A DNA stretch of 64,000 bases from an uncultured Lachnospiraceae bacterium (GCA_947628955.1 CANRBX010000007.1:1-64000); one strand, 5' to 3'. Shown: positions 45,401 to 54,489, counted from the first letter of the stretch. The notes: generated by a model from the sequence alone, not told the origin. Numbers and translations are program-made.

Positions 45401-46185
45401 AGTCTCCGGAATACCCACATGCCGAACAGAAACGCGCCGGCAGTGAAGCACCAGAAATACAGCGTCCACAGGGGGCGTTCCCAGAACCAGTTCTTGTATA
45501 TAAACGCGTCGCGGTATCCCGTGACGATGTAATAGACCGGATTCAGCTTGAGAATTTTCAGGATCACCGGATGCTCTGCCAGCATCGTATCGGCGATCCA
45601 CATGATCGGCGTCATCCAGACGCCCACCTGAAGCGCGATGCTGATGATCTGCGCAAGATCCCGGAAAAATACGACCACCGCGCTCGTCGCGTAGCACAGC
45701 CCAAGCGTCAGCAGGAACAGGCCCCCCGTGTAATATATCAGCTGGAGATAGTACAGATCCGGGAAATGTCCGTAAAAACAGTACAAAAGGGAGATAAAGA
45801 ACACAAAAAACAGGTGGACAAACAGCGCCGCGATCATTTTTACGATCGGGAGCACGCTGATATTGAACACCACTTTCTTGACCAGGTAACTGTACTCGAT
45901 CAGAGCATTGGTGCCCCCGTTCAGCGCGTCCTGAAAAAAGAACCACGGCACGATCCCGGCCACCAGATATAAGACAAACGGCACCGGAAGTACACCCTGA
46001 TCCGCCCGGAATCCCACCTGGAACACGAACCAGTACACCAGCACCGTCACGACCGGCTGAATGAACGCCCAGACGATCCCCAGATAAGAACCCGCAAACT
46101 TCTTCCGGAAGTCGTTCTTCGCCAGCTTGTAGATCATTCTCCGGCTCTGATAAATCTGCACCGGCAATGAATTTTCTTTTTTCAT
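45373..46185 (-). CDS. wzm: polysaccharide ABC exporter permease Wzm
   Basis: 270 residues. It has six membrane helices in the ABC2 layout. A cytoplasmic N-terminal amphipathic stretch (YQSRRMIYKLAKNDFRKKF) precedes YLGIVWAFIQPVVTVLVYWF, and LYLVAGIVPWFFFQDALNGG and WMTPIMWIADTMLAEHPVIL follow. The C-terminus FRRLKVHFADVL resembles other Wzm/TagG proteins. With Wzt it should flip a polyprenyl-linked polysaccharide to the outer face. It follows rfbC with a 24-base gap. Confidence 0.94.
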   Translation of the reverse strand: MKKENSLPVQIYQSRRMIYKLAKNDFRKKFAGSYLGIVWAFIQPVVTVLVYWFVFQVGFRADQGVLPVPFVLYLVAGIVPWFFFQDALNGGTNALIEYSYLVKKVVFNISVLPIVKMIAALFVHLFFVFFISLLYCFYGHFPDLYYLQLIYYTGGLFLLTLGLCYATSAVVVFFRDLAQIISIALQVGVWMTPIMWIADTMLAEHPVILKILKLNPVYYIVTGYRDAFIYKNWFWERPLWTLYFWCFTAGAFLFGMWVFRRLKVHFADVL

Positions 46186-46209
46186 ATCACAAAGCTCCCG
46201 TCAGGGCTC

Positions 46210-46779
46210 TCACTGCCGCACGCCATGCTCCTGCATATATGCGCGAAGCCCGCCCCATTTCTGATCCTTCTCCGACATGATCAGCTCCGTCCCCTCCGGA
46301 ACCGGCCACTGAATCCCAATGTCAGGGTCGTCAAAGCGGATGCCGCCCTCATCGTTCGGATGATAGAAATCCGTACATTTGTAGGCAAACTCTGCGTAAT
46401 CAGAGAGCACCAGGAAGCCGTGCGCAAAATTCCTGGGGATAAAAAACTGCTTCTTGTTCTCCGCGGAGAGATACACGCCGTGCCACTGGCCATACGTCGG
46501 CGAACCCTCGCGCAGATCTACCACCACGTCGTACACTTCCCCCGATATGACCCGGACAAGCTTGTCCTGCGGGTAATGGATCTGAAAATGCATGCCGCGC
46601 AGCACGCCCTTTCTGGAGGCCGACTGATTGTCCTGCACAAAGATCTGATCGATCCCGGCTTCCCGGAAATCATTGTAATTGTACGTCTCCATAAAGTACC
46701 CGCGCGCATCCCCGAATACCGCCGGGGTGATCAGCTTCAGTCCCTCAATCTCACAGGTCTCAACCGTTATTTTACCCAT
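46210..46779 (-). CDS. rfbC: dTDP-4-dehydrorhamnose 3,5-epimerase
   Basis: 189-residue cupin enzyme of the dTDP-L-rhamnose route, third step. GYFMETYNYNDFREAGI and FVQDNQSASRKGVLRGMHFQ form the substrate pocket, with the catalytic His in RGMHFQ. VVDLREGSPTYGQWHGVYLS and FIPRNFAHGFLVLSDYAEF are also canonical. Length and all key motifs are intact. It lies downstream of rfbA, after a spacer filled by tandem repeats. Confidence 0.96.
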   Translation of the reverse strand: MGKITVETCEIEGLKLITPAVFGDARGYFMETYNYNDFREAGIDQIFVQDNQSASRKGVLRGMHFQIHYPQDKLVRVISGEVYDVVVDLREGSPTYGQWHGVYLSAENKKQFFIPRNFAHGFLVLSDYAEFAYKCTDFYHPNDEGGIRFDDPDIGIQWPVPEGTELIMSEKDQKWGGLRAYMQEHGVRQ

Positions 46780-46876
46780 ATTCCGCTTCCTCTCTTCTCT
46801 CTTACACTGATTCCCCGAAACGCAGATCCAGGCTCTGCTCTTCGTTTCCTGCCTCCGGGCCGCATCTGCCTTACCC

Positions 46877-47014
46877 GGCCGCCCGGGTCATGAGCCCTTG
46901 CCTGCTCTTCGACACAACCGCATCCGCCCTGCATGGCCACCCGGGTCATAAGCTCTCGCCTGCTCTTCGACACAACCGCATCCGCCCTGCATGGCCGCCC
47001 GGTCACAGGCCCTC
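46877..47014. repeat. 58-bp tandem repeats spanning the rfbA stop codon
   Basis: Two complete units, 46877-46934 and 46935-46992, differ at about five of 58 positions. The third, partial unit starts at 46993 (GGCCGCCCGGTCACAGGCC) and contains the rfbA stop at 47003-47005. In each complete unit the base triplet aligned with the stop also reads TCA on the plus strand (TGA on the minus) at GGGTCAT. The array fills half of the 223-base rfbA-rfbC gap. Confidence 0.85.
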
Positions 47015-47872
47015 TGCGACCTCCAGCATATACTTCCCGTACGCAGTCTTCAAAAGCGGCTGCGCCAGCGCGACCAGCTGCTCCTTCGTGATGAACCCGC
47101 GCTTGTACGCAATCTCTTCGATGCAGGAAATATAAAGCCCCTGGCGCTTCTGGAAAGCGGCCACAAAGTCCGACGCGTCCAGAAGAGAATCGTGGCTTCC
47201 CGTGTCCAGCCATGCAAACCCGCGCCCCATTGTCTCCACGTGAAGCGTCCCGCGGCGCAGATATTCATTATTTACACTCGTAATCTCGATCTCTCCGCGC
47301 CCGGACGGTTTGACATTTTTGGCGATTTCCACAACGTCATTATCGTAAAAATACAGCCCCGGCACCGCATAATTGGAGCGCGGATGCTCCGGCTTCTCTT
47401 CGATCGAAACCGCCATCCCGTACTCGTCAAACTCTACGACCCCGTATTCCCTGGGATCGCGCACATAATAGCCGAAGATCGTCGCGCCCTTTTCCCTCGA
47501 GGCGACCTCGAGAAGAAGCTTCGAGAAGCTCTGTCCATAGAAAATATTGTCGCCGAGCACAAGGGCAACATTGTCATTCCCGATAAATTTCTCGCCGACC
47601 AGAAATGCGTCCGCCAGCCCGCGCGGCGTCTCCTGCACCGCATAGGACAGGCTCAGTCCGAGCTGTTCCCCGGTGTCCAGAAGGCCTTCAAACACAGGAA
47701 GATCCCTCGGCGTGGAGATGATCAGGATCTCCCGGATGCCCGCCAGCATCAGCGTCGACAGTGGATAATAGATCATCGGCTTGTCATAGACCGGCAGGAT
47801 CTGCTTGGACACTGCCTTCGTCAGCGGATAAAGTCTCGTGCCGGATCCACCGGCCAGTATGATTCCCTTCAT
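47003..47872 (-). CDS. rfbA: glucose-1-phosphate thymidylyltransferase
   Basis: 289 residues from ATG 47872 ([18 protein letters not shown]). It makes dTDP-glucose from dTTP and glucose-1-phosphate, the entry to dTDP-rhamnose and other dTDP-sugars. The nucleotide-binding LAGGSGTRL is at residues 6-14, then [54 protein letters not shown] and [16 protein letters not shown]. The adjacent ATG at 47875 is too close to the ribosome site. Its last codons are tandemly repeated downstream. Confidence 0.97.
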   Translation of the reverse strand: MKGIILAGGSGTRLYPLTKAVSKQILPVYDKPMIYYPLSTLMLAGIREILIISTPRDLPVFEGLLDTGEQLGLSLSYAVQETPRGLADAFLVGEKFIGNDNVALVLGDNIFYGQSFSKLLLEVASREKGATIFGYYVRDPREYGVVEFDEYGMAVSIEEKPEHPRSNYAVPGLYFYDNDVVEIAKNVKPSGRGEIEITSVNNEYLRRGTLHVETMGRGFAWLDTGSHDSLLDASDFVAAFQKRQGLYISCIEEIAYKRGFITKEQLVALAQPLLKTAYGKYMLEVAEGL

Positions 47873-47885
47873 CATTCTCTCCTCA

Positions 47886-48035
47886 GTCTGTACACGGCCC
47901 CGCATGCTGTCACCGGTGCATTTGTCTGTACACAGTCCCGTATGCTGTTACTGGTACATTTGTGCGTACACAGTCCGTATGCTGTCCCCGGTACATTTGT
48001 CTGTACACGGTCCGTACGTTATCTCTGGTACATTT
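47886..48035. repeat. four 37-38 bp tandem repeats spanning the rfbB stop codon
   Basis: Units 47886-47923, 47924-47961, 47962-47998 and 47999-48035 each end in RCATTT and share GTCTGTACACGGTCCGTAYG-like sequence. The last unit contains the final rfbB codons (Met-Tyr-Gln-Arg-stop, stop at 48019-48021). Two other units retain the order Met, two codons, stop. The repeats occupy nearly all of the 146-base rfbB-rfbA spacer and run up to the rfbA ribosome site. Confidence 0.88.
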
Positions 48036-49098
48036 CCTCATAATACTTCTGGTAATCGCCGCTCGTCACATTCTTCATCCATTCCTCGTTCTCGAAAAAC
48101 CAGCGGATCGTGCGGCGGATCCCCTCTTCAAACATTGTCTCCGGTTCCCAGCCGACCTCCGCGCGGATCTTATCCGGCGCGATCGCGTAGCGGCGGTCAT
48201 GCCCCTTGCGGTCCGTCACAAAGGTGATCAGCTTTTCACTGACAAGCTCCCTGCGCGGGTCGTCCGCCGGCAGCATCTCCTGCAGCGTATCCAGGATAAT
48301 ATGGATGATCTGGATATTCTGTCTCTCATTGTGGCCGCCGATATTGTACGTCTCAAACAGCCTTCCCTTTTCCTGCACCAGATCGATGCCCTTCGCGTGA
48401 TCCTCCACATAAAGCCAGTCGCGGACATTTTTGCCGTCCCCGTACACCGGAAGCGGCTTTCCGTGCAGCGCGTTGTTGATGATCAGCGGGATCAGCTTTT
48501 CCGGGAACTGATACGGGCCGTAGTTGTTGCTGCAGTTCGTGATGTTCGCCGGAAAACGGTACGTATCCATATAAGATTTCACCAGCATGTCCGACGAGGC
48601 CTTGCTTGCCGAGTACGGGCTGTGCGGATCATACGGGGTCGTCTCATAAAAATATTCGCCCTCGTTCTCCAGGGAACCGTACACCTCATCCGTCGAGACG
48701 TGCAGGAACTTCTTATCCGGCTTAAACGTGCCGTCCGGAAGTTCCCAGGCCGCCTTCGCGGCGTTCAGCATGACAAGCGTGCCGAGCACATTGGTCTTCA
48801 CAAAGACCTCCGGATCCCGGATACTGCGATCCACATGGCTCTCCGCAGCAAAGTGCACAACACGGTCAATCTCATTTTCCTCAAAGATCCGGCCGATCGC
48901 CTCTGAATCACAGATATCGGCACGGATAAACGTGTAATTCTCTCTGTTCTCGATGTCCTTCAGATTTTCGAGATTCCCGGCGTATGTCAGCTTGTCCACA
49001 TTGATGATGCGGATGCTGTCGCCGTACTTGCGAAACATGTAGTGAATGTAATTGGATCCGATGAATCCGGCTCCCCCCGTAACGAGATACGTTCTCAT
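48019..49098 (-). CDS. rfbB: dTDP-glucose 4,6-dehydratase
   Basis: 359 residues from ATG 49098, with GGAGG at proper distance. It is a short-chain dehydrogenase-type enzyme producing dTDP-4-keto-6-deoxyglucose. VTGGAGFIGSNYIHYMF at the N-terminus binds NAD. FAAESHVDRSIRDP, STDEVYGSLENEGEYF (catalytic Thr/Asp/Glu) and YSASKASSDMLV (YxxxK) are all intact. It is the first gene of the export operon, with a clear promoter. Its product could feed both RfbC and the WecE-like aminotransferase at 34.8 kb. Confidence 0.97.
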   Translation of the reverse strand: MRTYLVTGGAGFIGSNYIHYMFRKYGDSIRIINVDKLTYAGNLENLKDIENRENYTFIRADICDSEAIGRIFEENEIDRVVHFAAESHVDRSIRDPEVFVKTNVLGTLVMLNAAKAAWELPDGTFKPDKKFLHVSTDEVYGSLENEGEYFYETTPYDPHSPYSASKASSDMLVKSYMDTYRFPANITNCSNNYGPYQFPEKLIPLIINNALHGKPLPVYGDGKNVRDWLYVEDHAKGIDLVQEKGRLFETYNIGGHNERQNIQIIHIILDTLQEMLPADDPRRELVSEKLITFVTDRKGHDRRYAIAPDKIRAEVGWEPETMFEEGIRRTIRWFFENEEWMKNVTSGDYQKYYEEMYQR

Positions 49099-49138
49099 GC
49101 TCATCCTCCATAACAGTCAGTTTTCAGGTCTGTGGTTC

Positions 49139-49167
49139 AGTATATCATCATTCCCGGGGAAATTCAA
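49139..49167 (-). promoter_or_regulatory. sigma-A promoter for rfbB-rfbA-rfbC-wzm-wzt operon
   Basis: Minus strand TTGAAT (49167-49162), 17-base spacer, TATACT (49144-49139), preceded by TG. It lies 41 bases before the ATG at 49098. Confidence 0.8.
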
Positions 49168-49285
49168 GGAAAAGCGTATCTCTTTCCGGCCTGGCGGCCT
49201 GTTTCTTCTGAATCACTTTCTTACGGCCCTGGCAGCAAGTGCTTCAGCCTGGTCCAAACAGCAGCGTTTCTTCCAGACGGTTCCT

Positions 49286-51169
49286 TCAGGACTTCTTCAG
49301 AAACCAGACTGTCATCTCACATTCACCGCGGTTTGCCCATGCATGGTACGGGATCAGCCTCAGCGTAATCTCACGGTATGACTCCCGGCACGGGCGGTAC
49401 AGTTCTGTAAATTCGGGCCGCACGTAGGCCTTCCCCTCGAGTACCGGCATCCGCTCTCCCGCAACGGTTTCCTCCAGAACAGCATATTCTCCGGCATTGC
49501 CGACGCGGATGTCGCGCAGCTGCACACCCGGCATATCCACACCCTCCGCGCAGAAGGTCAGCGGTCCTCTTGTAAAGGCAGCCCGGCCGCACAGATCCGG
49601 CACCTGCGGATTTCCTTCGATCAGCTTCACCTCCATCACCATGTCAAGTACAACCTCGTCCCCTGCGCTCCAGGTACGCGCCAGCAGGACATAGCCCTCC
49701 TCAGCCTCGGCAGGGATCTCTTCCCCGTTTATATGAACCGTATAGGCATCGCACCATGACGGTATCCGCAGCGCAACTGTATAATCGCCGTCTGTCTCTG
49801 TCCGGATCCGCACATTTCCGTCATATGGATATTCCGTGCGCTGTCGAAGGACGACCCTTCGGGCCCCAAGCGTAATCTCTGCATCCGCATTCATATAGCA
49901 CTGCGCATAGACAGTATTCCCCGAGAATGAATACATATAATCTCCGATCGCTCCGATCGCCCGGATCAGGTTCGGCGGACAGCAGGAACAGGAAAACACC
50001 TTCACACGCTGCAGGATCGGAAGGTGCTCCCGCAGTCCCTGTGCGCGCGAATCGTTAAAAGCAGTCCGGCGCGGATCAACAGCCAGCGGATTTTCATAGA
50101 AAAACTCGTCCCCGGACAGCGAAAGCCCGCTCAGAACCGTATTGTAAAGGGCCAGTTCCGCACAGTCCGCGTATCTGCGGTCGGCGCGGATCAGCCACAG
50201 CCTGCGGCAGAAGAAAGCAAGCGCGATCGATGCGCATGTCTCATTGTAGGCCGTATATTCCGGCAGATCATAGTCATAGGAGAACGACTCCCCGCGGTGA
50301 GTTGAACCGACGCCGCCGGTTATATACATTCTTCTGTTCACGATGTTCTCAAACAGATCACTGCAGACATCCGCAAGTTCATCCTCCTTTTCCAGAAGGG
50401 CCATATCCGCCATCGCGCTGTACAGATACAGTGCGCGCACACTGTGTCCCTCCGCGGTTCTCTGGCGGCGCACCGGCAGATGCGACTGCATATGTTCCAG
50501 ATCCGCAAAACTGTACGTGCCGTCGCGTTCGCTTGTCCCCCGCGTATCCAGGAAATATTCCGCAAGCATGCGGTAACGCTCTTCGCCGGTGTAACGGTAA
50601 AGTTTAAACAGGGCCAGCTCGATTTCCTCATGCCCCGGCGTATCAAACGAGGCCGAGTGCTCAATGCGGAAAACACGGTCAATCAGATCCGCATAGCGGA
50701 TCGCGATATCCAGCATCTTTCTCTTTCCGGTGGCCTCGCAGTATGCGATCGCGCCCTCGATCAGATGGCCCGCACAGTACAGCTCGTGATCCGTTCTCCT
50801 GGTAAATCTCGCCTCCGGCTCGACCGCCGTAAAATAGGCATTCAGATAGCCGTTTTCATCCTGCGCCTTTTCCATCCGGTCCACCAGGATATCGATCTGC
50901 TCCTCGAGCGCCGCATCACGGTGCTTCCTCAGAAAATCGGCCGCACCCTCAATCCATTTTGTGACATCCGATTCCCAGAAAATATGCGGCCTGAACGGCA
51001 TCCCCTCCTTCCATCCGGCGTCCAGGCAGCCGTTTCTGCCGGTCTCCTCAAATCGCTTAAAGACGGCTCCGATTGTGACGCGCTCCACAAGCTCCTGCTT
51101 TTTCTTCCAGAAACCGCCGGTTACTTCAACGTCCCCGAAGCCCACCGGTTTTCCCGTATACTTCTCCAT
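49286..51169 (-). CDS. glycoside hydrolase family 127, beta-L-arabinofuranosidase-like
   Basis: 627-residue cytoplasmic enzyme, no signal peptide. The N-terminal (alpha/alpha)6 barrel includes GFWKKKQELVERVTIGAVFKR-like sequence, DLIDRVFRIEHS and GHEEIELALFKLY. The zinc/cysteine site characteristic of GH127 is present as YNETCASIALAFF and VFSCSCCPPNLIRAIG (near residue 395). In the family the zinc-bound Cys is the nucleophile. C-terminal beta-sandwiches follow. It probably removes beta-linked L-arabinofuranose from oligosaccharides brought in by the ABC importer encoded just upstream. Confidence 0.93.
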   Translation of the reverse strand: MEKYTGKPVGFGDVEVTGGFWKKKQELVERVTIGAVFKRFEETGRNGCLDAGWKEGMPFRPHIFWESDVTKWIEGAADFLRKHRDAALEEQIDILVDRMEKAQDENGYLNAYFTAVEPEARFTRRTDHELYCAGHLIEGAIAYCEATGKRKMLDIAIRYADLIDRVFRIEHSASFDTPGHEEIELALFKLYRYTGEERYRMLAEYFLDTRGTSERDGTYSFADLEHMQSHLPVRRQRTAEGHSVRALYLYSAMADMALLEKEDELADVCSDLFENIVNRRMYITGGVGSTHRGESFSYDYDLPEYTAYNETCASIALAFFCRRLWLIRADRRYADCAELALYNTVLSGLSLSGDEFFYENPLAVDPRRTAFNDSRAQGLREHLPILQRVKVFSCSCCPPNLIRAIGAIGDYMYSFSGNTVYAQCYMNADAEITLGARRVVLRQRTEYPYDGNVRIRTETDGDYTVALRIPSWCDAYTVHINGEEIPAEAEEGYVLLARTWSAGDEVVLDMVMEVKLIEGNPQVPDLCGRAAFTRGPLTFCAEGVDMPGVQLRDIRVGNAGEYAVLEETVAGERMPVLEGKAYVRPEFTELYRPCRESYREITLRLIPYHAWANRGECEMTVWFLKKS

Positions 51170-51192
51170 ATATGTCCTCCCTTTAAGGTTTC

Positions 51193-51217
51193 CCGGAGTC
51201 CCTTTTCCTGACTCCGG
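51193..51217 (-). promoter_or_regulatory. intercistronic hairpin before the GH127 gene
   Basis: CCGGAGTC (51193-51200) pairs perfectly with GACTCCGG (51210-51217) around a 9-base loop, ending 23 bases before the GH127 ATG. There is no T-run on the minus strand, so it more likely stabilises a processed message than terminates. Confidence 0.5.
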
Positions 51218-51254
51218 ATTTTCATGGCTTACCTGGCACTGCCAGAAATCCGTT

Positions 51255-52103
51255 TTATGCTTTCATGCCTGTCAGGGAAATTCCCTCGATCAGGTATTTC
51301 TGTCCGATCAGATACACTATGATGCAGGGCGTAACGACGATCGTAGACGCCGCCATCAGAAGATTCCATTTCGAATCATAATCTCCGCGGAACTGCAGAA
51401 GTCCCAGCGCCAACGTAAAATGCTGCTTGTCATTCAGATAGATCAGCGGCCCGAAAAAATCATTCCAGTTATTCAGGAACGTAAACAGCGCGACGACTAT
51501 CATGGCCGATTTTGCCAGCGGCAGAATGATCCGCCAGTAGATCTGAAACGGTCCCGCCCCGTCGATCCGCGCGGAATCGTCAAGCTCCCTCGGGATCCCA
51601 AGGAAAAACTGGCGCATCAGGAAAATATTGAATGCCCCGCCTCCAAAGAACGAAGGAAGGATCAGCGGGAAAAATGTGTTGACCATGTGCAGATTCCTCC
51701 AGATCAGAAACTGCGGGATCAGCGTCACCGTCCCCGGAAGCATCATTGTCGTCAGGATCATTCCAAAACAGAAGTCGCGCCCCTTCCATCGCACGCGCGA
51801 AAATGCGTAAGCTGCCATTGACGAGGTCAGCAGCGTGCCGGCAAGGGAGCCTGCCGTGATCGTGATCGTATTCAGCGCATATTTCAGAAAATCAGCCGCC
51901 TTCATCGCGTCCGCATAATTGCTCCACAGCATTTTCTCCGGCCAGATGATGAACGGCCGCATGCTGTAGATCGCCGTATTTTTCATAAAAGAAGAACGGA
52001 CCATCCAGTACAGAGGGATCACGCAGATGAGCGAAAGCAGCAGCAGGAATCCGTAGAAGAACGTCCTTTTTACGTAATAAGATACCTTTTTCTTCCGCCT
52101 CAT
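51255..52103 (-). CDS. sugar ABC importer permease, MalG type
   Basis: 282 residues from ATG 52103, which shares one base with the stop of the preceding permease (TGATG). There are six membrane helices, beginning FYGFLLLLSLICVIPLYWMV. The ATPase-contact EAA-type loop is RELDDSARIDGAGPFQIYWRI. It partners the MalF-type permease; the ATPase is not in this window and is probably a shared MsmK/UgpC-type subunit encoded elsewhere. Confidence 0.93.
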   Translation of the reverse strand: MRRKKKVSYYVKRTFFYGFLLLLSLICVIPLYWMVRSSFMKNTAIYSMRPFIIWPEKMLWSNYADAMKAADFLKYALNTITITAGSLAGTLLTSSMAAYAFSRVRWKGRDFCFGMILTTMMLPGTVTLIPQFLIWRNLHMVNTFFPLILPSFFGGGAFNIFLMRQFFLGIPRELDDSARIDGAGPFQIYWRIILPLAKSAMIVVALFTFLNNWNDFFGPLIYLNDKQHFTLALGLLQFRGDYDSKWNLLMAASTIVVTPCIIVYLIGQKYLIEGISLTGMKA

Positions 52104-53017
52104 CACTCATCACCTCCCCCGTAATAGACCCACTTGTCCGACGTTTTAAATACGATCAGCGTCAGTACCAGCACAACCATGAACAGCAGCCATGCCATCG
52201 CCGAGGCAACACCCATATCCATGTACCGGAAGGCCTGCCGCCAGAGCTCATACACATAGAACAATGAGGCGTTGTTTGGGCCGCCCTCTGTAATAATGTA
52301 CGCCTGCCCGAATACCTGGAGCGCGCCGATGATCCCCATGACCAGATTGAAAAACAGGGTAGGCGTCACCATGGGAATCGTGATGTTCCAGAACTTGTGC
52401 CAGGCATTTCCGCCGTCTACCTCGAGCGCCTCATAGTAGACACGGGGGATATCCTGCAGCCCGGCCAGGAAAATAACCTGCGTCGATCCGGTCGACCAGA
52501 TGCCCATGAATACGATGGAGGGAAGCACACTCTCCTTTCCCCAGAAAAACATGCTCTTGGGAAGATGCAGCCAGGACAGGATCGTGTTGAACAGGCCGAA
52601 ATCCGGGTTCATCAGAAGGATCCACACGAAGCTCGAAGCAACGCTGGGCAGAATGCAGGGCAGGTAGAACAGAGACCGGAAAAAAGCCCGTCCTGCCATC
52701 TTCCTGTTCAAAAGCACAGCGATCATAAATGCAAATACCAGATTTGCAGGAACCGCCATGATCGCATACAGAGCGGTCGCCTTTGCAGACAGCCAGAAGG
52801 TCTGCGAGCTTCCGCCTCCTTCGGCAAGAAGAAGGATATAGTTTTTCAGTCCGGCCCATTTCGGGGAGCTCAGGATCGGGTAATCGCAGAAACTGTAATA
52901 TCCGCTTAACAGCATCGGCACAAGATTGAAGATCAGAAAACCAAGGATCGCGGGAAGCGCAAATGCCCAGCCCGTGATATTGCTGACCGTTTTACTTTTT
53001 AATGTAAATCTCTTCAT
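52103..53017 (-). CDS. sugar ABC importer permease, MalF/UgpA type
   Basis: 304 residues with six membrane helices (GWAFALPAILGFLIFNLVPML first). The contact loop is YYEALEVDGGNAWHKFWNIT, matching the EAA motif. GIWSTGSTQVIFLAGLQDIP is typical of MalF-type sugar permeases. It is translationally coupled to the MalG-type gene and separated from the binding-protein gene by a strong hairpin. Confidence 0.93.
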   Translation of the reverse strand: MKRFTLKSKTVSNITGWAFALPAILGFLIFNLVPMLLSGYYSFCDYPILSSPKWAGLKNYILLLAEGGGSSQTFWLSAKATALYAIMAVPANLVFAFMIAVLLNRKMAGRAFFRSLFYLPCILPSVASSFVWILLMNPDFGLFNTILSWLHLPKSMFFWGKESVLPSIVFMGIWSTGSTQVIFLAGLQDIPRVYYEALEVDGGNAWHKFWNITIPMVTPTLFFNLVMGIIGALQVFGQAYIITEGGPNNASLFYVYELWRQAFRYMDMGVASAMAWLLFMVVLVLTLIVFKTSDKWVYYGGGDE

Positions 53018-53066
53018 ATGGCTCTTTTCTCCCCTTTCTCAGCTTTGAAAAGATCTGCGCGCGCAA

Positions 53067-53108
53067 AGAGGGCCGGGGCCGGATACCGGTCCAACCCCAG
53101 CCCCCTCT
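53067..53108 (-). promoter_or_regulatory. hairpin between binding-protein and permease genes
   Basis: On the minus strand AGAGGG...TGGGG pairs with CCCCG...CCCTCT, 38 bases after the binding-protein stop. Such hairpins in ABC operons usually cut down read-through so that more binding protein than permease is made. Confidence 0.6.
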
Positions 53109-53145
53109 GTATTACGGCAGATCCTGCCGCCGTCTGCCATGTCTG

Positions 53146-54489
53146 TTACTCGCCATAGAAACCCTGAACCTCAGCGTTCGCCGCATCCACGATCGAATTG
53201 ATCGCCTCCTCCGCTGTCGCCTCGCCTGCCCAGAGGTCGTCAAGCGCCGGAGTGATGATGTCGTCGATCTTGTTGAAGTTCTTCACATACTGCGTGATTG
53301 GAGTCACAGCCGTCCCGTCTACCATCGGCACTACAATGGACTCATAATAGTTCTGCGGATGTTTGTCCGTGATCAGAGAGGTGATGTATTCCTCATTGTA
53401 CTCGTTCATGTTCGTCGGCAGCCACAGTCCGGACTCGATCAGCGGGGCCACCACACCCGTCTCCGACAGGATGTATTTCACAAATTCAAATGCCGCGTCT
53501 GCCTTATCCGTATTCATCAGGGACATTGCGCCGTACGTCATCACGGTCTTCGCCTCATCGCCCATCTTCGGCAGAGCCGCCACCGCATAGGAAACCTCGT
53601 CCGCCATCAGCGTCGCATTCGTCCACTGGCCGTCAAAGCTCATCGCCACCTTATTCGTCGCAAGCGATTCGGAAAGTCCCGGCATCGTCTCGCTAGCCGT
53701 CGGCGTCGGGGCTACATGATATACATACGTCAGATCAGCCAGCTTCTGAAGCACATCAATGCCTGCCTCTGTCGCATAGCCGATGGATTTGCCGTCCTCC
53801 GTCAGATAGTCGACGCCGACGCTGCGCATGAACGGCATGTAAGTCGCCCACCATTTGCTGAACCTGATGCCGTAAATGTCGATATTCTCAGGATCAAACT
53901 CCGGATCCAGTGCATTTCTGCCGGACGTGTCAATCGTCAGCTGCTGTGCCACATTTACAAAAGTATCCCAGTCCCATGCATCCTTATAATCTGCCGGCGG
54001 AAGCTCTACGCCGTATTCCTCAAACAGCGCCGGATTGTAGAACAGGCAGACATTCTCAGAACCGATCCCATAGCCCGCCATATAGTCGGAAGTCAGCATG
54101 TACTTGAACTGATCGCCGAGCGCGGAGGTATCAAAATCCGAATCATTGTCGATGTACTCCTGCATATTCAGGATCGTGCCCTGCTCCGCAAGCGGGAACA
54201 GGATCGTATCACTGTTCATCATACAGATTTCCGGCGTGTCGCCGCCCGCGATCATCGTTGTGATCTTGGTATCGTACTCATCCGGGATGTTCATGATCGT
54301 CACATGGATATCAGGGTGTGTCTCATTGAAATTCTCTGCAATCTGCTCATACACGGCAAGGGTATCGCCGCCGTCCCACTCGGTAAAACGGATCTCTGTC
54401 ACATCATCCGCGGAGGCCGTCACGCCGCAGCCAAGGACTGCACCAGCCATCGCTCCTGCAATCAAAATGTTCCATAACTTTTTCGCCAT
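53146..54489 (-). CDS. sugar ABC importer substrate-binding lipoprotein
   Basis: 447 residues. The signal sequence NILIAGAMAGAVLGC ends in a lipobox VLGC at about residues 19-22, so it is a lipoprotein. The mature part has the cluster B fold for oligosaccharides: EIRFTEWDGGDTLAVYEQIA, FNETHPDIHVTIMNIP, TTMIAGGDTPEICMM, and VAMSFDGQWTNATLMADEV. It should deliver a sugar, plausibly an arabino-oligosaccharide given the GH127 gene in the same unit, to the permease pair. Confidence 0.93.
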   Translation of the reverse strand: MAKKLWNILIAGAMAGAVLGCGVTASADDVTEIRFTEWDGGDTLAVYEQIAENFNETHPDIHVTIMNIPDEYDTKITTMIAGGDTPEICMMNSDTILFPLAEQGTILNMQEYIDNDSDFDTSALGDQFKYMLTSDYMAGYGIGSENVCLFYNPALFEEYGVELPPADYKDAWDWDTFVNVAQQLTIDTSGRNALDPEFDPENIDIYGIRFSKWWATYMPFMRSVGVDYLTEDGKSIGYATEAGIDVLQKLADLTYVYHVAPTPTASETMPGLSESLATNKVAMSFDGQWTNATLMADEVSYAVAALPKMGDEAKTVMTYGAMSLMNTDKADAAFEFVKYILSETGVVAPLIESGLWLPTNMNEYNEEYITSLITDKHPQNYYESIVVPMVDGTAVTPITQYVKNFNKIDDIITPALDDLWAGEATAEEAINSIVDAANAEVQGFYGE

